Below are positions 8,574 to 15,408 of a stretch of DNA of 64,000 bases, one piece after another. Location of the stretch: contig CAVSNU010000005.1 of NCBI GenBank assembly GCA_963729445.1, positions 496,001 through 560,000 of the forward strand, read 5' to 3'. A program made the translations under genes and the position numbers. Numbering within the stretch: position 1 is the stretch's first letter; every line of letters begins with the position of its first letter. The notes beneath the pieces are model-generated. The model had not been told where the DNA came from. It made no database searches and worked only from the letters and a program-made list of their open reading frames with translations. Source of the stretch: JACCZH01 sp963729445 (GTDB lineage Bacteria > Chloroflexota > Chloroflexia > Thermomicrobiales > CFX8).

Positions 8574-9761
8574 CTAGATGATGCCCTGTCCGCGAAGTGA
8601 TGCCAGTTCATCGTCCGACAGCCCGAGCGTTTCGCAGAGGATCGTGTTAGTGTGCTCTCCCAAGGCGGGAGCCCGCTGATGGGTGCGGCGTTGCCCGTTG
8701 ATCATGACGGCGGTCGCGAGCTGCCGCACGACGCCGAACTCCGGGTGGTCCACCTCGACGATCAGCTCGTTTTCCTTGATGAGCGGATCCTGAAGCGCGT
8801 CCGCCACGTCGTTGACCGGCCCACAGGGAAGCTGGCCGCGCATGCGGTCGAGCCAGTCGGCGGTCGTGCGCGTCGCAAAGAGGTCGTCGAGGATCGGCGT
8901 GATGATCTCCCGGTTGTTGAGCCGGTCGGCGAAGCGCAGGAAGCGCGGGTCTTCGGCGAGCTCCGGGCGGGCCAGCACCTCGCACAAGCGGACCCAGAAT
9001 TTTTCCTTGGCACACATGATCGCGATGTAGCCGTCCGCGGTCTTGAAAATCTGGGCGGGTACCTGCGACGGATGACCTGAGTGGGCAACTCGACTTGGCT
9101 CATAGCCTCGCGAGAGATGCCACGCTCCGACGTAGGTGAGCTCCGAGATGGCGGTATCGAAGAGGCTGACATCGACATCGCAACCTTGCCCGGTTTCGCG
9201 GGCTTTCAGAATGCCGCTCACCATCCCGAACGCCGCAACAAGGCCTGCCGAGAAGTCCACCATCGACAGACCCGACTTGGCCGGCGGACCGTCCGGTTCA
9301 CCGGTGAGGCTCATCCAGCCGGAATAGGCCTGCATAATGTAGTCGTAGCCCGGCTCGGTAGAGCGCGAGTTATCCCGGCCGAACGACGACAGCGAGCAAC
9401 ACACGATCTGCGGGTTCACCTCTTTCAGGCCGGGATAGTCAATCCCAAGCTTGGCGGGCACGTCTCCGCGCAGGTTGTTAAAGACCGCGTCCGCGTTGCG
9501 GACGAGCGCGTGGAAGATCTCCTTGCCGCGCGCCTCCTTCAAGTTCAGGGTGATGCTCTTCTTGTTGCGGTTGAACGACTGAAAGTAGATGCTGTCCTGT
9601 TCGCCGGCATAGGGCGGGACGTAGCGGGCGACATCTCCGCCGGTCGTCGGATCCTCGATCTTGATCACCTCAGCGCCAAGGTCGGCCAGGTGCAACGTCG
9701 TCCAGGGACCTGCGCCGTACTGGCTGATGGCGAGAACTCGTACACCCTCTAATGGAAGCAT
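8574..9761 (-). CDS. CoA-transferase family III (CaiB/BaiF, formyl-CoA transferase type)
   Basis: This full-length family III CoA-transferase has 395 residues. It opens with LPLEGVRVLAISQYGAGPW and contains LADLGAEVIKIE and NRNKKSITLNL. With the ATG at 9761 (AGAGGA 9 bases upstream) the Asp of MVDFSAG is residue 169, the same number as the catalytic Asp169 known in formyl-CoA transferase, which forms the aspartyl-CoA anhydride. A TTG immediately before would add one residue. These enzymes move CoA between carboxylic acids. Its neighbours, an acyl-CoA dehydrogenase and a MaoC hydratase, suggest activation of an organic acid for stepwise oxidation and hydration. The exact acid is unknown. Confidence 0.92.
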   Translation of the reverse strand: MLPLEGVRVLAISQYGAGPWTTLHLADLGAEVIKIEDPTTGGDVARYVPPYAGEQDSIYFQSFNRNKKSITLNLKEARGKEIFHALVRNADAVFNNLRGDVPAKLGIDYPGLKEVNPQIVCCSLSSFGRDNSRSTEPGYDYIMQAYSGWMSLTGEPDGPPAKSGLSMVDFSAGLVAAFGMVSGILKARETGQGCDVDVSLFDTAISELTYVGAWHLSRGYEPSRVAHSGHPSQVPAQIFKTADGYIAIMCAKEKFWVRLCEVLARPELAEDPRFLRFADRLNNREIITPILDDLFATRTTADWLDRMRGQLPCGPVNDVADALQDPLIKENELIVEVDHPEFGVVRQLATAVMINGQRRTHQRAPALGEHTNTILCETLGLSDDELASLRGQGII

Positions 9762-9813
9762 CAATCACATTCCTCTGAAGGGCACGAGTCCCTCCCCTAC
9801 CGAACCGGGCGAA

Positions 9814-10980
9814 TCAATACGAACGCGGCATGCCGAGGACGTGCTGGCCGACAAACGCGAGCACGAGATTGTTGTTGATCGGGGCGACGGTGAACAGGCG
9901 CGTCTCGCGGAACTTGCGTTCGACGTCGTAGTCCACGCCGAAGCCGGACCCGCCGTGCGTGTCGAGGGCGGCGTTGGCCGCGTTCCAGGCCGCCTGGCTG
10001 GCAAGCAACTTGGCCATGTTCGACTCGGCACCGCACTTCTGGTTGGAATCGAACAGCCAGGCAGCCTTGAAACGCAGCAGATCGGCTGCCGTCAGGTCGG
10101 CGTACGCCTGGGCGATGGGGAACTGCACGCCCTGGTTCGCGCCAATCGGCCGCCCAAACACCTCCCGGTTGGTCGCGTGACCAGCTGCCCTCTCCACCAT
10201 CCAGTACCCGTTCCCAAGCGCCTCCGACGCGATGAGAATGCGCTCGGCGTTCCAGCTATCGATGATGTGCCGGAAGCCCATCCCCTCCTGGCCGACGAGG
10301 TTCTCTGCCGGAATCTCCAGATCGCGCATCGTGATCTCGGTCGTGTGGTGGTTCAGCATCGTCTCCAGGGGCTTGATCTCCACCTGGCCGGAGGCGACGG
10401 CCTCGCGTAGATCCACCATGAAGATACTGAGCCCGTGTGTCTTGGCCGTGACTTCGTCGAGCGGCGTAGTACGCGCAAGCAGCAGCATCAAATCGGAGTG
10501 CAGCGCCCGCCCAATCCATTTCTTGCAGCCGTTGACAATATAGCGGTCACCGACCCGCACGGCACTGGTCGAAATGCGCGTCGTATCCGAGCCGGCCTCG
10601 GGTTCGGTTACCCCGAAGGTCTGCAAGCGTAGCTCGCCGCTGGCGATAGCCGGGAGGTATTGTCGTTTCTGGCTCTCCGAGCCGTGTTTCAGCAGCGTGC
10701 CCATGATGTAGAGCTGTGCGTGGGCGGCGCCCGAGTTGCCGCCGGCGTGGTTCACCTCTTCGAGAATGATGCTCGCTTCCGTGACCCCCAGACCCAGCCC
10801 GCCGTATTCCTTTGGAATCAGCGCGCCCAGCCAGCCTGCCGCGGTCATGGCCTTGACGAAGGCGTCGGGGTAGCCGCGCTCGCGGTCCAGCTCACGCCAG
10901 TAGCTGTCCGGGTAATCCGAGCACAGTTCGGCGATGGCGGCCCGCAGGCTGGCGTGTTCGCTATTCGGCGTAAAGTCCAT
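9814..10980 (-). CDS. Acyl-CoA dehydrogenase
   Basis: The 388-residue flavoprotein has the family layout: an N-terminal helical domain, a beta domain with LQTFGVTEPEAGSDTT (FAD and substrate contact), and a C-terminal helical domain with THGGSGFG. It is expected to introduce a double bond into an acyl-CoA and pass electrons to an electron-transferring flavoprotein. Near residues 360-372 the usual YEGT segment, which carries the catalytic Glu in many members, is replaced by TVAPINNN. The base may therefore lie elsewhere, as in other branches of the family, or the chemistry may differ. It sits 11 bases after the MaoC gene and upstream of the CoA-transferase, so the three are probably co-transcribed. 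Confidence 0.92.
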   Translation of the reverse strand: MDFTPNSEHASLRAAIAELCSDYPDSYWRELDRERGYPDAFVKAMTAAGWLGALIPKEYGGLGLGVTEASIILEEVNHAGGNSGAAHAQLYIMGTLLKHGSESQKRQYLPAIASGELRLQTFGVTEPEAGSDTTRISTSAVRVGDRYIVNGCKKWIGRALHSDLMLLLARTTPLDEVTAKTHGLSIFMVDLREAVASGQVEIKPLETMLNHHTTEITMRDLEIPAENLVGQEGMGFRHIIDSWNAERILIASEALGNGYWMVERAAGHATNREVFGRPIGANQGVQFPIAQAYADLTAADLLRFKAAWLFDSNQKCGAESNMAKLLASQAAWNAANAALDTHGGSGFGVDYDVERKFRETRLFTVAPINNNLVLAFVGQHVLGMPRSY

Positions 10981-10991
10981 CTATCGTACTC

Positions 10992-11501
10992 TCACTCACT
11001 CGTCTCTCGTGGCTGCGGGAAAAGGTTGTCGCTCGGAGCGTGCTCGCGTTTCCAGATCATGACGCTGCGCGAATACTCCATGACGACGGTCCCGTCCTGC
11101 TTGATGCCCCGGCTGCGGAATTTCACGATGCCGCGCTGGGGGTTGGAGCGTGACTCGCGTTTCTCAAGCACTTCGCTCTCGGCGTAGAGCGTGTCGCCCT
11201 CAAAGAGCGGGTTGGGGATGCGCACCTCGTCCCAGCCCAGGTTGATCCCGTTCTCGCTCGTGTCGGTAACGCTCAAGCCGGTCACGATAGCCAGGGTGAG
11301 CGCGCTGTTCACGAGCGGCCGGCCAAACGGGGTGCGCGCGGCATAGTCCTCATTGAAATGGATCTGATTGGTGTTGTTGGTCAGCAGGGTAAACCAGATA
11401 TTGTCAGCCTGGGTGATCGTGCGGCCGATGCGCGTGCGATACACGTCGCCAACCTCAAAATCGTCGAAGAAGCGACCTTCCCAACCGGGTTTTACTGTCA
11501 T
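10992..11501 (-). CDS. MaoC-like (R)-specific enoyl-CoA hydratase/dehydratase
   Basis: This 169-residue hot-dog-fold protein contains LTNNTNQIHFNEDYA, the hydratase-2 motif. The general-base Asp of the classical motif is replaced by Asn (residue 43), while His48 is kept; this variant is common in the subgroup paired with CoA-transferases. GRPLVNSALTLAIVTG and PLFEGDTLYAES are the other conserved strands. Hydration of a trans-enoyl-CoA would follow the dehydrogenase reaction encoded just downstream. A GGAGGGA Shine-Dalgarno precedes the ATG at 11501. It is the first gene of the minus-strand acyl-CoA cluster. Confidence 0.9.
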   Translation of the reverse strand: MTVKPGWEGRFFDDFEVGDVYRTRIGRTITQADNIWFTLLTNNTNQIHFNEDYAARTPFGRPLVNSALTLAIVTGLSVTDTSENGINLGWDEVRIPNPLFEGDTLYAESEVLEKRESRSNPQRGIVKFRSRGIKQDGTVVMEYSRSVMIWKREHAPSDNLFPQPRETSE

Positions 11502-11679
11502 GTGCTGTTCCCTCCACGTCTCTGTACCACGTCGATTCTAACCGCCATCGCCGGCCGGTGGGTGCTCGCGCAGCGGCCAGGCCGGGTTGAGCATGATCCA
11601 GAAGAGGGCCGGCATCTCCCGATCATCGCTCGGGGGGTCTATACTGGCGCCGAATGAGCGGCAGTTTGAGGAGGTACAC

Positions 11680-12237
11680 ATGGCGTGGTTGAAGGATGTT
11701 TCTGACGAAGAAATGCCCGCCGATCTCAAGGAGATCGTCGCGGCGCAAGTGAAACAGAATGGGGTTGTGCTCAACTCTGCCCGGCAAGGAGCGTATGCCC
11801 CGCATGTACTGCTTGGGGCGGCTGGGATGTCGAAGGCCCTGTCGCGCTCCGGCAAGGTAGGCAAGCGGCTCTCGCATCTGCTCAATCTCCGGGTGGGCGC
11901 GATCGTCGGATGCCCTTTCTGACAGGACCTCCACGCTGCCGGGAGCAGCGCAGACGGTATGAGCGGTGCCGAGATTGCTGCGGTTAAGGATGGGTCGTGG
12001 CGCGACCTGGACGCCTTTTCTGCAGAGGAGACCCTGGCGCTTGAGTATGCGGAGCTCCTGACGGCTACTCCACCCACGGTCGACCAGGCGTTGGTCGAGC
12101 GTCTATCCAACCACTTCGACCCCGGCCAGATCGTCGAGATGTCGGCCATCGTCGCCTGGGAGAACTACCGCGCCCGTTTCAACTGTGGTCTCGGTGTTGA
12201 GGCGCACGGGTTTTACAACGGCGCCGACCAGGACTGA
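11680..12237 (+). CDS. AhpD/carboxymuconolactone decarboxylase-like protein, candidate selenoprotein (CxxU)
   Basis: From the ATG at 11680 (TTTGAGGAGG just upstream) one frame runs for 185 codons to the TGA at 12237, with a single internal TGA at 11920-11922 (codon 81). Before it the protein reads VGAIVGCPF; after it, QDLHAAGSSADGMSGAEIAAV. AhpD/CMD-fold proteins have CxxC followed by D-L/I-H-A at this place, so the TGA replaces the second redox Cys, giving CPFU. Reading on both sides stays typical of the family, with no loss of frame. AhpD-like and CMD-domain proteins are known bacterial selenoprotein families. A stem-loop fitting bacterial SECIS rules begins 11 bases after the TGA. The family acts as thiol-dependent peroxide reductases or disulfide relays. 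The alternative is a nonsense mutation or base error (TGC/TGT to TGA). No sel genes lie in the window. Confidence 0.8.
11920..11950 (+). promoter_or_regulatory. Candidate bacterial SECIS element with UGA codon
   Basis: The UGA at 11920-11922 is followed by a perfect 6-bp stem CGCTGC (11934-11939) / GCAGCG (11945-11950) with the loop CGGGA (11940-11944). There are 17 bases between UGA and apical loop, and a G within the first two loop bases. Both values fall within published rules for bacterial SECIS elements, which bind SelB to decode UGA as selenocysteine. A 6-bp stem in GC-rich DNA can arise by chance, so this supports but does not prove recoding. Confidence 0.55.
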
Positions 12238-12239
12238 GA

Positions 12240-12261
12240 TCCTGGGCCTCCCCGCCCAGGA
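12240..12261 (+). terminator. Hairpin after the AhpD-like gene
   Basis: TCCTGGGC (12240-12247) pairs with GCCCAGGA (12254-12261) around a 6-base loop, beginning 3 bases after the TGA stop of the AhpD-like gene. There is no strong T run afterwards (ATTCCTTACGTT), so it may be a weak terminator or an mRNA-stabilising hairpin. Confidence 0.5.
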
Positions 12262-12338
12262 ATTCCTTACGTTGATGCGAATGGGGATTGGCTCGTCCCC
12301 TCCCCCTACCGGTATTTACCTATCCATTCGCACAGGCC

Positions 12339-12368
12339 AGATCTCTCCGCCTTTCGACGGAGAGATCT
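12339..12368. repeat. Perfect inverted repeat in intergenic DNA
   Basis: AGATCTCTCCG (12339-12349) and CGGAGAGATCT (12358-12368) form an 11-bp perfect stem with an 8-base loop. It lies about 190 bases before the small ORF at 12557. No T tract follows, so it is either an operator-like palindrome or an mRNA hairpin. A nearby 17-base string CGTTGATGCGAATGGGG (12270-12286) recurs exactly at 14100-14116. Confidence 0.5.
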
Positions 12369-12556
12369 CATCCCCCGAACGTTGTAAGGAAGAACCGGCC
12401 GTTTGCATGGTGAGCGAAACGGGGCCCGCGCGTATTCTCGTCATTGTCAGCAGGGTTGACCAACGGCGGCCGACCCGGACGCGATGGAGCGGCTGACAGC
12501 GGACACCGGAGTTGGTGTCGAGATTCGCGCAGAAGACGCGAGAAGGGGGAACCACC

Positions 12557-12679
12557 GTGTTGGATCCATATACCGCTGCTAAGATGGTCGAGTACACCCA
12601 GGGCGAGATGGCCCGGGCGCGCGGCCACCGCAACTGGAGGGGCTTGTTTCGGAGCCACATTTCGAAGACCAGCCGCTAA
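12557..12679 (+). CDS. Small protein of 40 residues
   Basis: A GTG at 12557 preceded by AAGGGGGA (12543-12550) opens a 40-codon frame ending with TAA at 12679. The product begins MLDPYTAAKMVEYTQGEMAR and is amphipathic and basic towards the C-terminus (RGHRNWRGLFRSHISKTSR). A TTG immediately follows the GTG and could be used instead. The codon choice and Shine-Dalgarno look genuine, and the helical, charged N-terminus is typical of short conserved proteins in related bacteria. I cannot assign a family or function. It stands between the AhpD-like gene and the convergent SDR gene. Confidence 0.5.
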   Translation: MLDPYTAAKMVEYTQGEMARARGHRNWRGLFRSHISKTSR

Positions 12680-12789
12680 CACTCCAGAGGAACACCGTTA
12701 TGGTAGTTGCAAGCCCAGCACATCGCCCCCTGAGGTTCGCCGGCTAACGGCCAACCCGGGGGCGATCCTCTTGCTCCCAAACACCGCGC

Positions 12790-13788
12790 TCAGCGGCTCT
12801 TCCAGAAAAGCACCGCGCCAACGATTGACGTGACAGCGGCTGCCGCGATCGCCAGCGGACCGCGGTTCATGCTTGCCCAGAGCTGTTGGCTGACGGGTTT
12901 TGCTATGTCGTCGAAGCTACCGTGTGCGCCGTGGTCGCCCGGTACCGGCTCCCAGAGGTTGTCCTGGCGCTTCGGCTCGACCGGTTCAGGTCGCTGTTGC
13001 GCCTCATACCCGCCCTGGCCCAGATACCAGTCTGCCAACGCTGGAGCGATCTTGTTGCCGTTCACGGCGATCTGAGTCGGGCCGCCCACCAGCAGCTCGC
13101 GCCGCCTGTTGTGAGCAGACCAGACAATGGCCTCGGCGGCGACCTCGGGCTGGTAGACGGGCGGGACTGGTTGGGGCTTGTTTGGCAACCGGCTCTTCAC
13201 CCAATCGAATTGAGGTGTATTGATGGCCGGCAGATGAACCTCGGTGACATGCACGTTGCTGCCGTCGTGCAAGAGCTCGGTGCGAAGCGAGTCAGTGAAA
13301 CCCTGGATGGCGTGCTTCGCGCCGCAATAGGCGGACTGCAACGGAATACCTCGATATGCCAGGGCCGAACCAACCTGGATTATCGTCCCCTCGTCGCGCG
13401 GCAGCATCCGTTTGAGGGCGGCCAGCGTGCCATAGACGTAGCCGAGGTAGGTTACCTCGGTCACGCGGCGATACTCCTCGGGCTGCATCTCCCTCACCGG
13501 TGAGAAAACCGACACCATGGCGTTGTTGACCCAGACGTCGATCGGGCCAAATGTGTCTTCGACCTGCTGGGCAGCATCCTCCACCTGGTCGGCGTCGGCG
13601 ACATCGACTGAGAGGGCGATAGCCTGGCCGCCGAGCTCTTCGACGTCTTGCCGCGCGGCCTCAAGTCCGGCTTTGCCGCGCGCCAGCAGACCGATCTGGG
13701 CGCCTTCACGTGCGAATGCCCGTGCGGCCGCCCGTCCCACTCCGGCCGACGCTCCAGTAATAACCACAACCTGAGAGGTGCTGCTCAC
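12790..13788 (-). CDS. Short-chain dehydrogenase/reductase with C-terminal membrane anchor
   Basis: This is a classical SDR. It has the cofactor loop TGASAGVG (residues 11-18), the NNA motif (88-90), catalytic Ser141 in GSALAYRG, and Tyr154 and Lys158 in YCGAK. The Arg after the second strand (LLARG) suggests NADP(H). Unlike most SDRs of about 250 residues it is 332 long, with a linker rich in Pro, Glu and Arg after residue 265. A single hydrophobic segment (AIAAAAVTSIVGAVLFW) lies next to the C-terminus, so the enzyme is probably tail-anchored to the cytoplasmic membrane. The substrate is unknown. It is convergent with the small ORF at 12557. Confidence 0.9.
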   Translation of the reverse strand: MSSTSQVVVITGASAGVGRAAARAFAREGAQIGLLARGKAGLEAARQDVEELGGQAIALSVDVADADQVEDAAQQVEDTFGPIDVWVNNAMVSVFSPVREMQPEEYRRVTEVTYLGYVYGTLAALKRMLPRDEGTIIQVGSALAYRGIPLQSAYCGAKHAIQGFTDSLRTELLHDGSNVHVTEVHLPAINTPQFDWVKSRLPNKPQPVPPVYQPEVAAEAIVWSAHNRRRELLVGGPTQIAVNGNKIAPALADWYLGQGGYEAQQRPEPVEPKRQDNLWEPVPGDHGAHGSFDDIAKPVSQQLWASMNRGPLAIAAAAVTSIVGAVLFWKSR

Positions 13789-13896
13789 AGAGGATGCGTC
13801 CTTTCCTGTTTCTATGTCTGGTTAACAAAGGTGGCGTGTCCCCCGCCCCATTCGCCTCAACGTCAGCGACATCCGGGCTGAGCGCGGCCTGCTTCG

Positions 13897-14066
13897 GTCA
13901 TCCTGAGCCGCTTACCAGTCATCCTGAGCCGGCTAACCAGTCATCCTGAGCGGTAGCGAAGGATCTCGTGCTGGACTGCCGAGGCGTTTGAGCAGAGATC
14001 CCGTTCGACTTCGCTCAGGGCAGGCTCTTCCTTACGTCAGGATGACTAACAAGCTCAGGATGACCG
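13897..14066. repeat. GTCATCCTGAGC repeat element with inverted ends
   Basis: Three direct copies of GTCATCCTGAGC start at 13897, 13918 and 13940, the last running into GGTAGCGAAGGATCT. The distal end (about 14038-14066) carries the inverted forms GTCAGGATGAC and GCTCAGGATGACC. A related shorter copy sits at 7003-7080 and an isolated unit near 46243. This looks like a non-coding dispersed intergenic element rather than a CRISPR, since the spacers are only 9-10 bases. The 300-base gap between the SDR and the DUF1360 gene holds nothing else. Confidence 0.7.
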
Positions 14067-14135
14067 CCACAGTGGTTCGCTCTGCCAAATGATCCCTACC
14101 GTTGATGCGAATGGGGCGGCGACATGCCAGCAGAG

Positions 14136-14654
14136 TTAGCTTTGCTGACTCTCCAGTGCGTCCTGCCGGTCCTTCACGTAGCCGGAGAGGTAGTTGAGCA
14201 GGGGGAACACCGGGTCGAGCAGCTGCGAGATGCCGCTGGTGCTCATGATCAGCAGGAAAAGGCGTCCGACCCGCGGGAAGAGCGTGAGCAGATAGACGTT
14301 GAAGGCGGCAGCCCAGACGCTGATGCACCATGGGCAGGTAACGAGCTCGCCTATCGACTGGACGAAACCTCCGGTCTCCCTGGGTTTTTGAACGACGCCC
14401 TCCAGCTGCTCCTCACCGACACCTTCTTCGATGACCGGCTCGCGAAGAATGCTGGTTACCCGGTCAGCTGCTATCAAACGGCTCATCCGGAACGTGGCGA
14501 TGCCGAGCAGGGCGATCTCGCGCGCCGGCGGTGTCTGGTTGAGGACTGAGGGATTGCGCCGTAGTGCGGTTGCGGCGGCGCCGAAGATGGTCAGGAAGAT
14601 CGAGATGATAATCGCGTAACCTGCGCGCGGCTTGTCCTTCACAAACTTCTCCAA
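14136..14654 (-). CDS. DUF1360 family membrane protein
   Basis: The 172-residue protein has a hydrophobic N-terminal segment (about residues 13-32), ATFRMSRLIAADRVTSILREPV, then GELVTCPWCISVW and two further membrane segments. The R-x-x-RLI...D..T...R.P block and the CPWC motif before a membrane helix are the signature of DUF1360. That family includes spore-coat-associated membrane proteins in Bacilli and many uncharacterised homologues elsewhere. No function can be assigned here. It lies upstream of the two-component pair at 14758-17486 with about 100 bases between, in the same direction. Confidence 0.8.
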   Translation of the reverse strand: MEKFVKDKPRAGYAIIISIFLTIFGAAATALRRNPSVLNQTPPAREIALLGIATFRMSRLIAADRVTSILREPVIEEGVGEEQLEGVVQKPRETGGFVQSIGELVTCPWCISVWAAAFNVYLLTLFPRVGRLFLLIMSTSGISQLLDPVFPLLNYLSGYVKDRQDALESQQS

Positions 14655-14757
14655 TGTCTCTGTCCGGCGTCTACGGTAGTCAGAAATACCGCTGTCATGC
14701 GACGCATCACATCACGGCGGCCCCTCTTCATTGTAGACAGGTGGGCGGAGGCATCCG

Positions 14758-15408
14758 TTATCCCGACCGCCCCAGCCCCGCTTCCCGCGCCCGAATGATG
14801 GCCTGGGTGCGGTCCGCGACCTGGAGCTTGGCGAAGATGTTGGAGACGTGGTTGCGGACGGTCTTGGGGCTCAGGAAGAGTTTTTCCGCAATGGTGGTGT
14901 TCGTGAAACCCTGGGCAAGCAGCGTGAGAATCTCGTGCTCTCTGTCGGTGAGCTCCGGAAATGGCTGCGGGCGCGGCGCGGCGGACGGTGCGGCAAAGTA
15001 GTGTGTCAGCCGTTCAGCGATCGCCCGGCTGAAGATGGCTTCTCCATTGGCGACGGCACGTATGGCTCGCAGCGTTTCGTCTCCCTCCGCGCCTTTGAGC
15101 AGATAACCTCGCGCTCCAGCACGCATCGCGGCGAAGACCGAATCGTTGTCGAACATGGTGATGACCAGGATGCCGATGGCCGGATTCCCCTCCAGGATCT
15201 GGCGGGTCGCCTCAATGCCGTTGATGCCTGGCATGTTGATGTCCATCAGGATCACGTCTGGTGTGAGCTCGGCCGCCATCGCGACTGCCTCAGCGCCTGT
15301 CGTTGCCTCGCCCACGACGGTCGTGTCCGGATCGGCTCCAAGCAATGCTCGCAGACCGAAACGAAAGACCGGGTGGTCGTCGGCGATGAGAATCCGGATG
15401 GGCACCAT
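14758..15408 (-). CDS. NarL/FixJ-type response regulator
   Basis: The receiver domain (residues 1-120) has the acidic pair after ILIADD, phospho-acceptor Asp56 in VILMDINMPG, and the conserved Lys in YLLKGAEG. A LuxR-type helix-turn-helix (residues 150-216, LTDREHEILTLLAQGFTNTTIAEKLFLSPKTVRNHVSNI) binds DNA. The ATG at 15408 overlaps the TGA of the kinase gene (TGATG), with GGAGGA just before. This gives translational coupling to its cognate kinase; a start at 15426 would overlap further. The targets are unknown; the DUF1360 gene follows on the same strand. Confidence 0.93.
   Translation of the reverse strand: MVPIRILIADDHPVFRFGLRALLGADPDTTVVGEATTGAEAVAMAAELTPDVILMDINMPGINGIEATRQILEGNPAIGILVITMFDNDSVFAAMRAGARGYLLKGAEGDETLRAIRAVANGEAIFSRAIAERLTHYFAAPSAAPRPQPFPELTDREHEILTLLAQGFTNTTIAEKLFLSPKTVRNHVSNIFAKLQVADRTQAIIRAREAGLGRSG

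Noticed and set aside
13897..13966. CRISPR-like direct repeats
   Set aside because: Only three 12-base units with 9-10-base spacers, no cas genes, and inverted copies nearby; it is a dispersed repeat.
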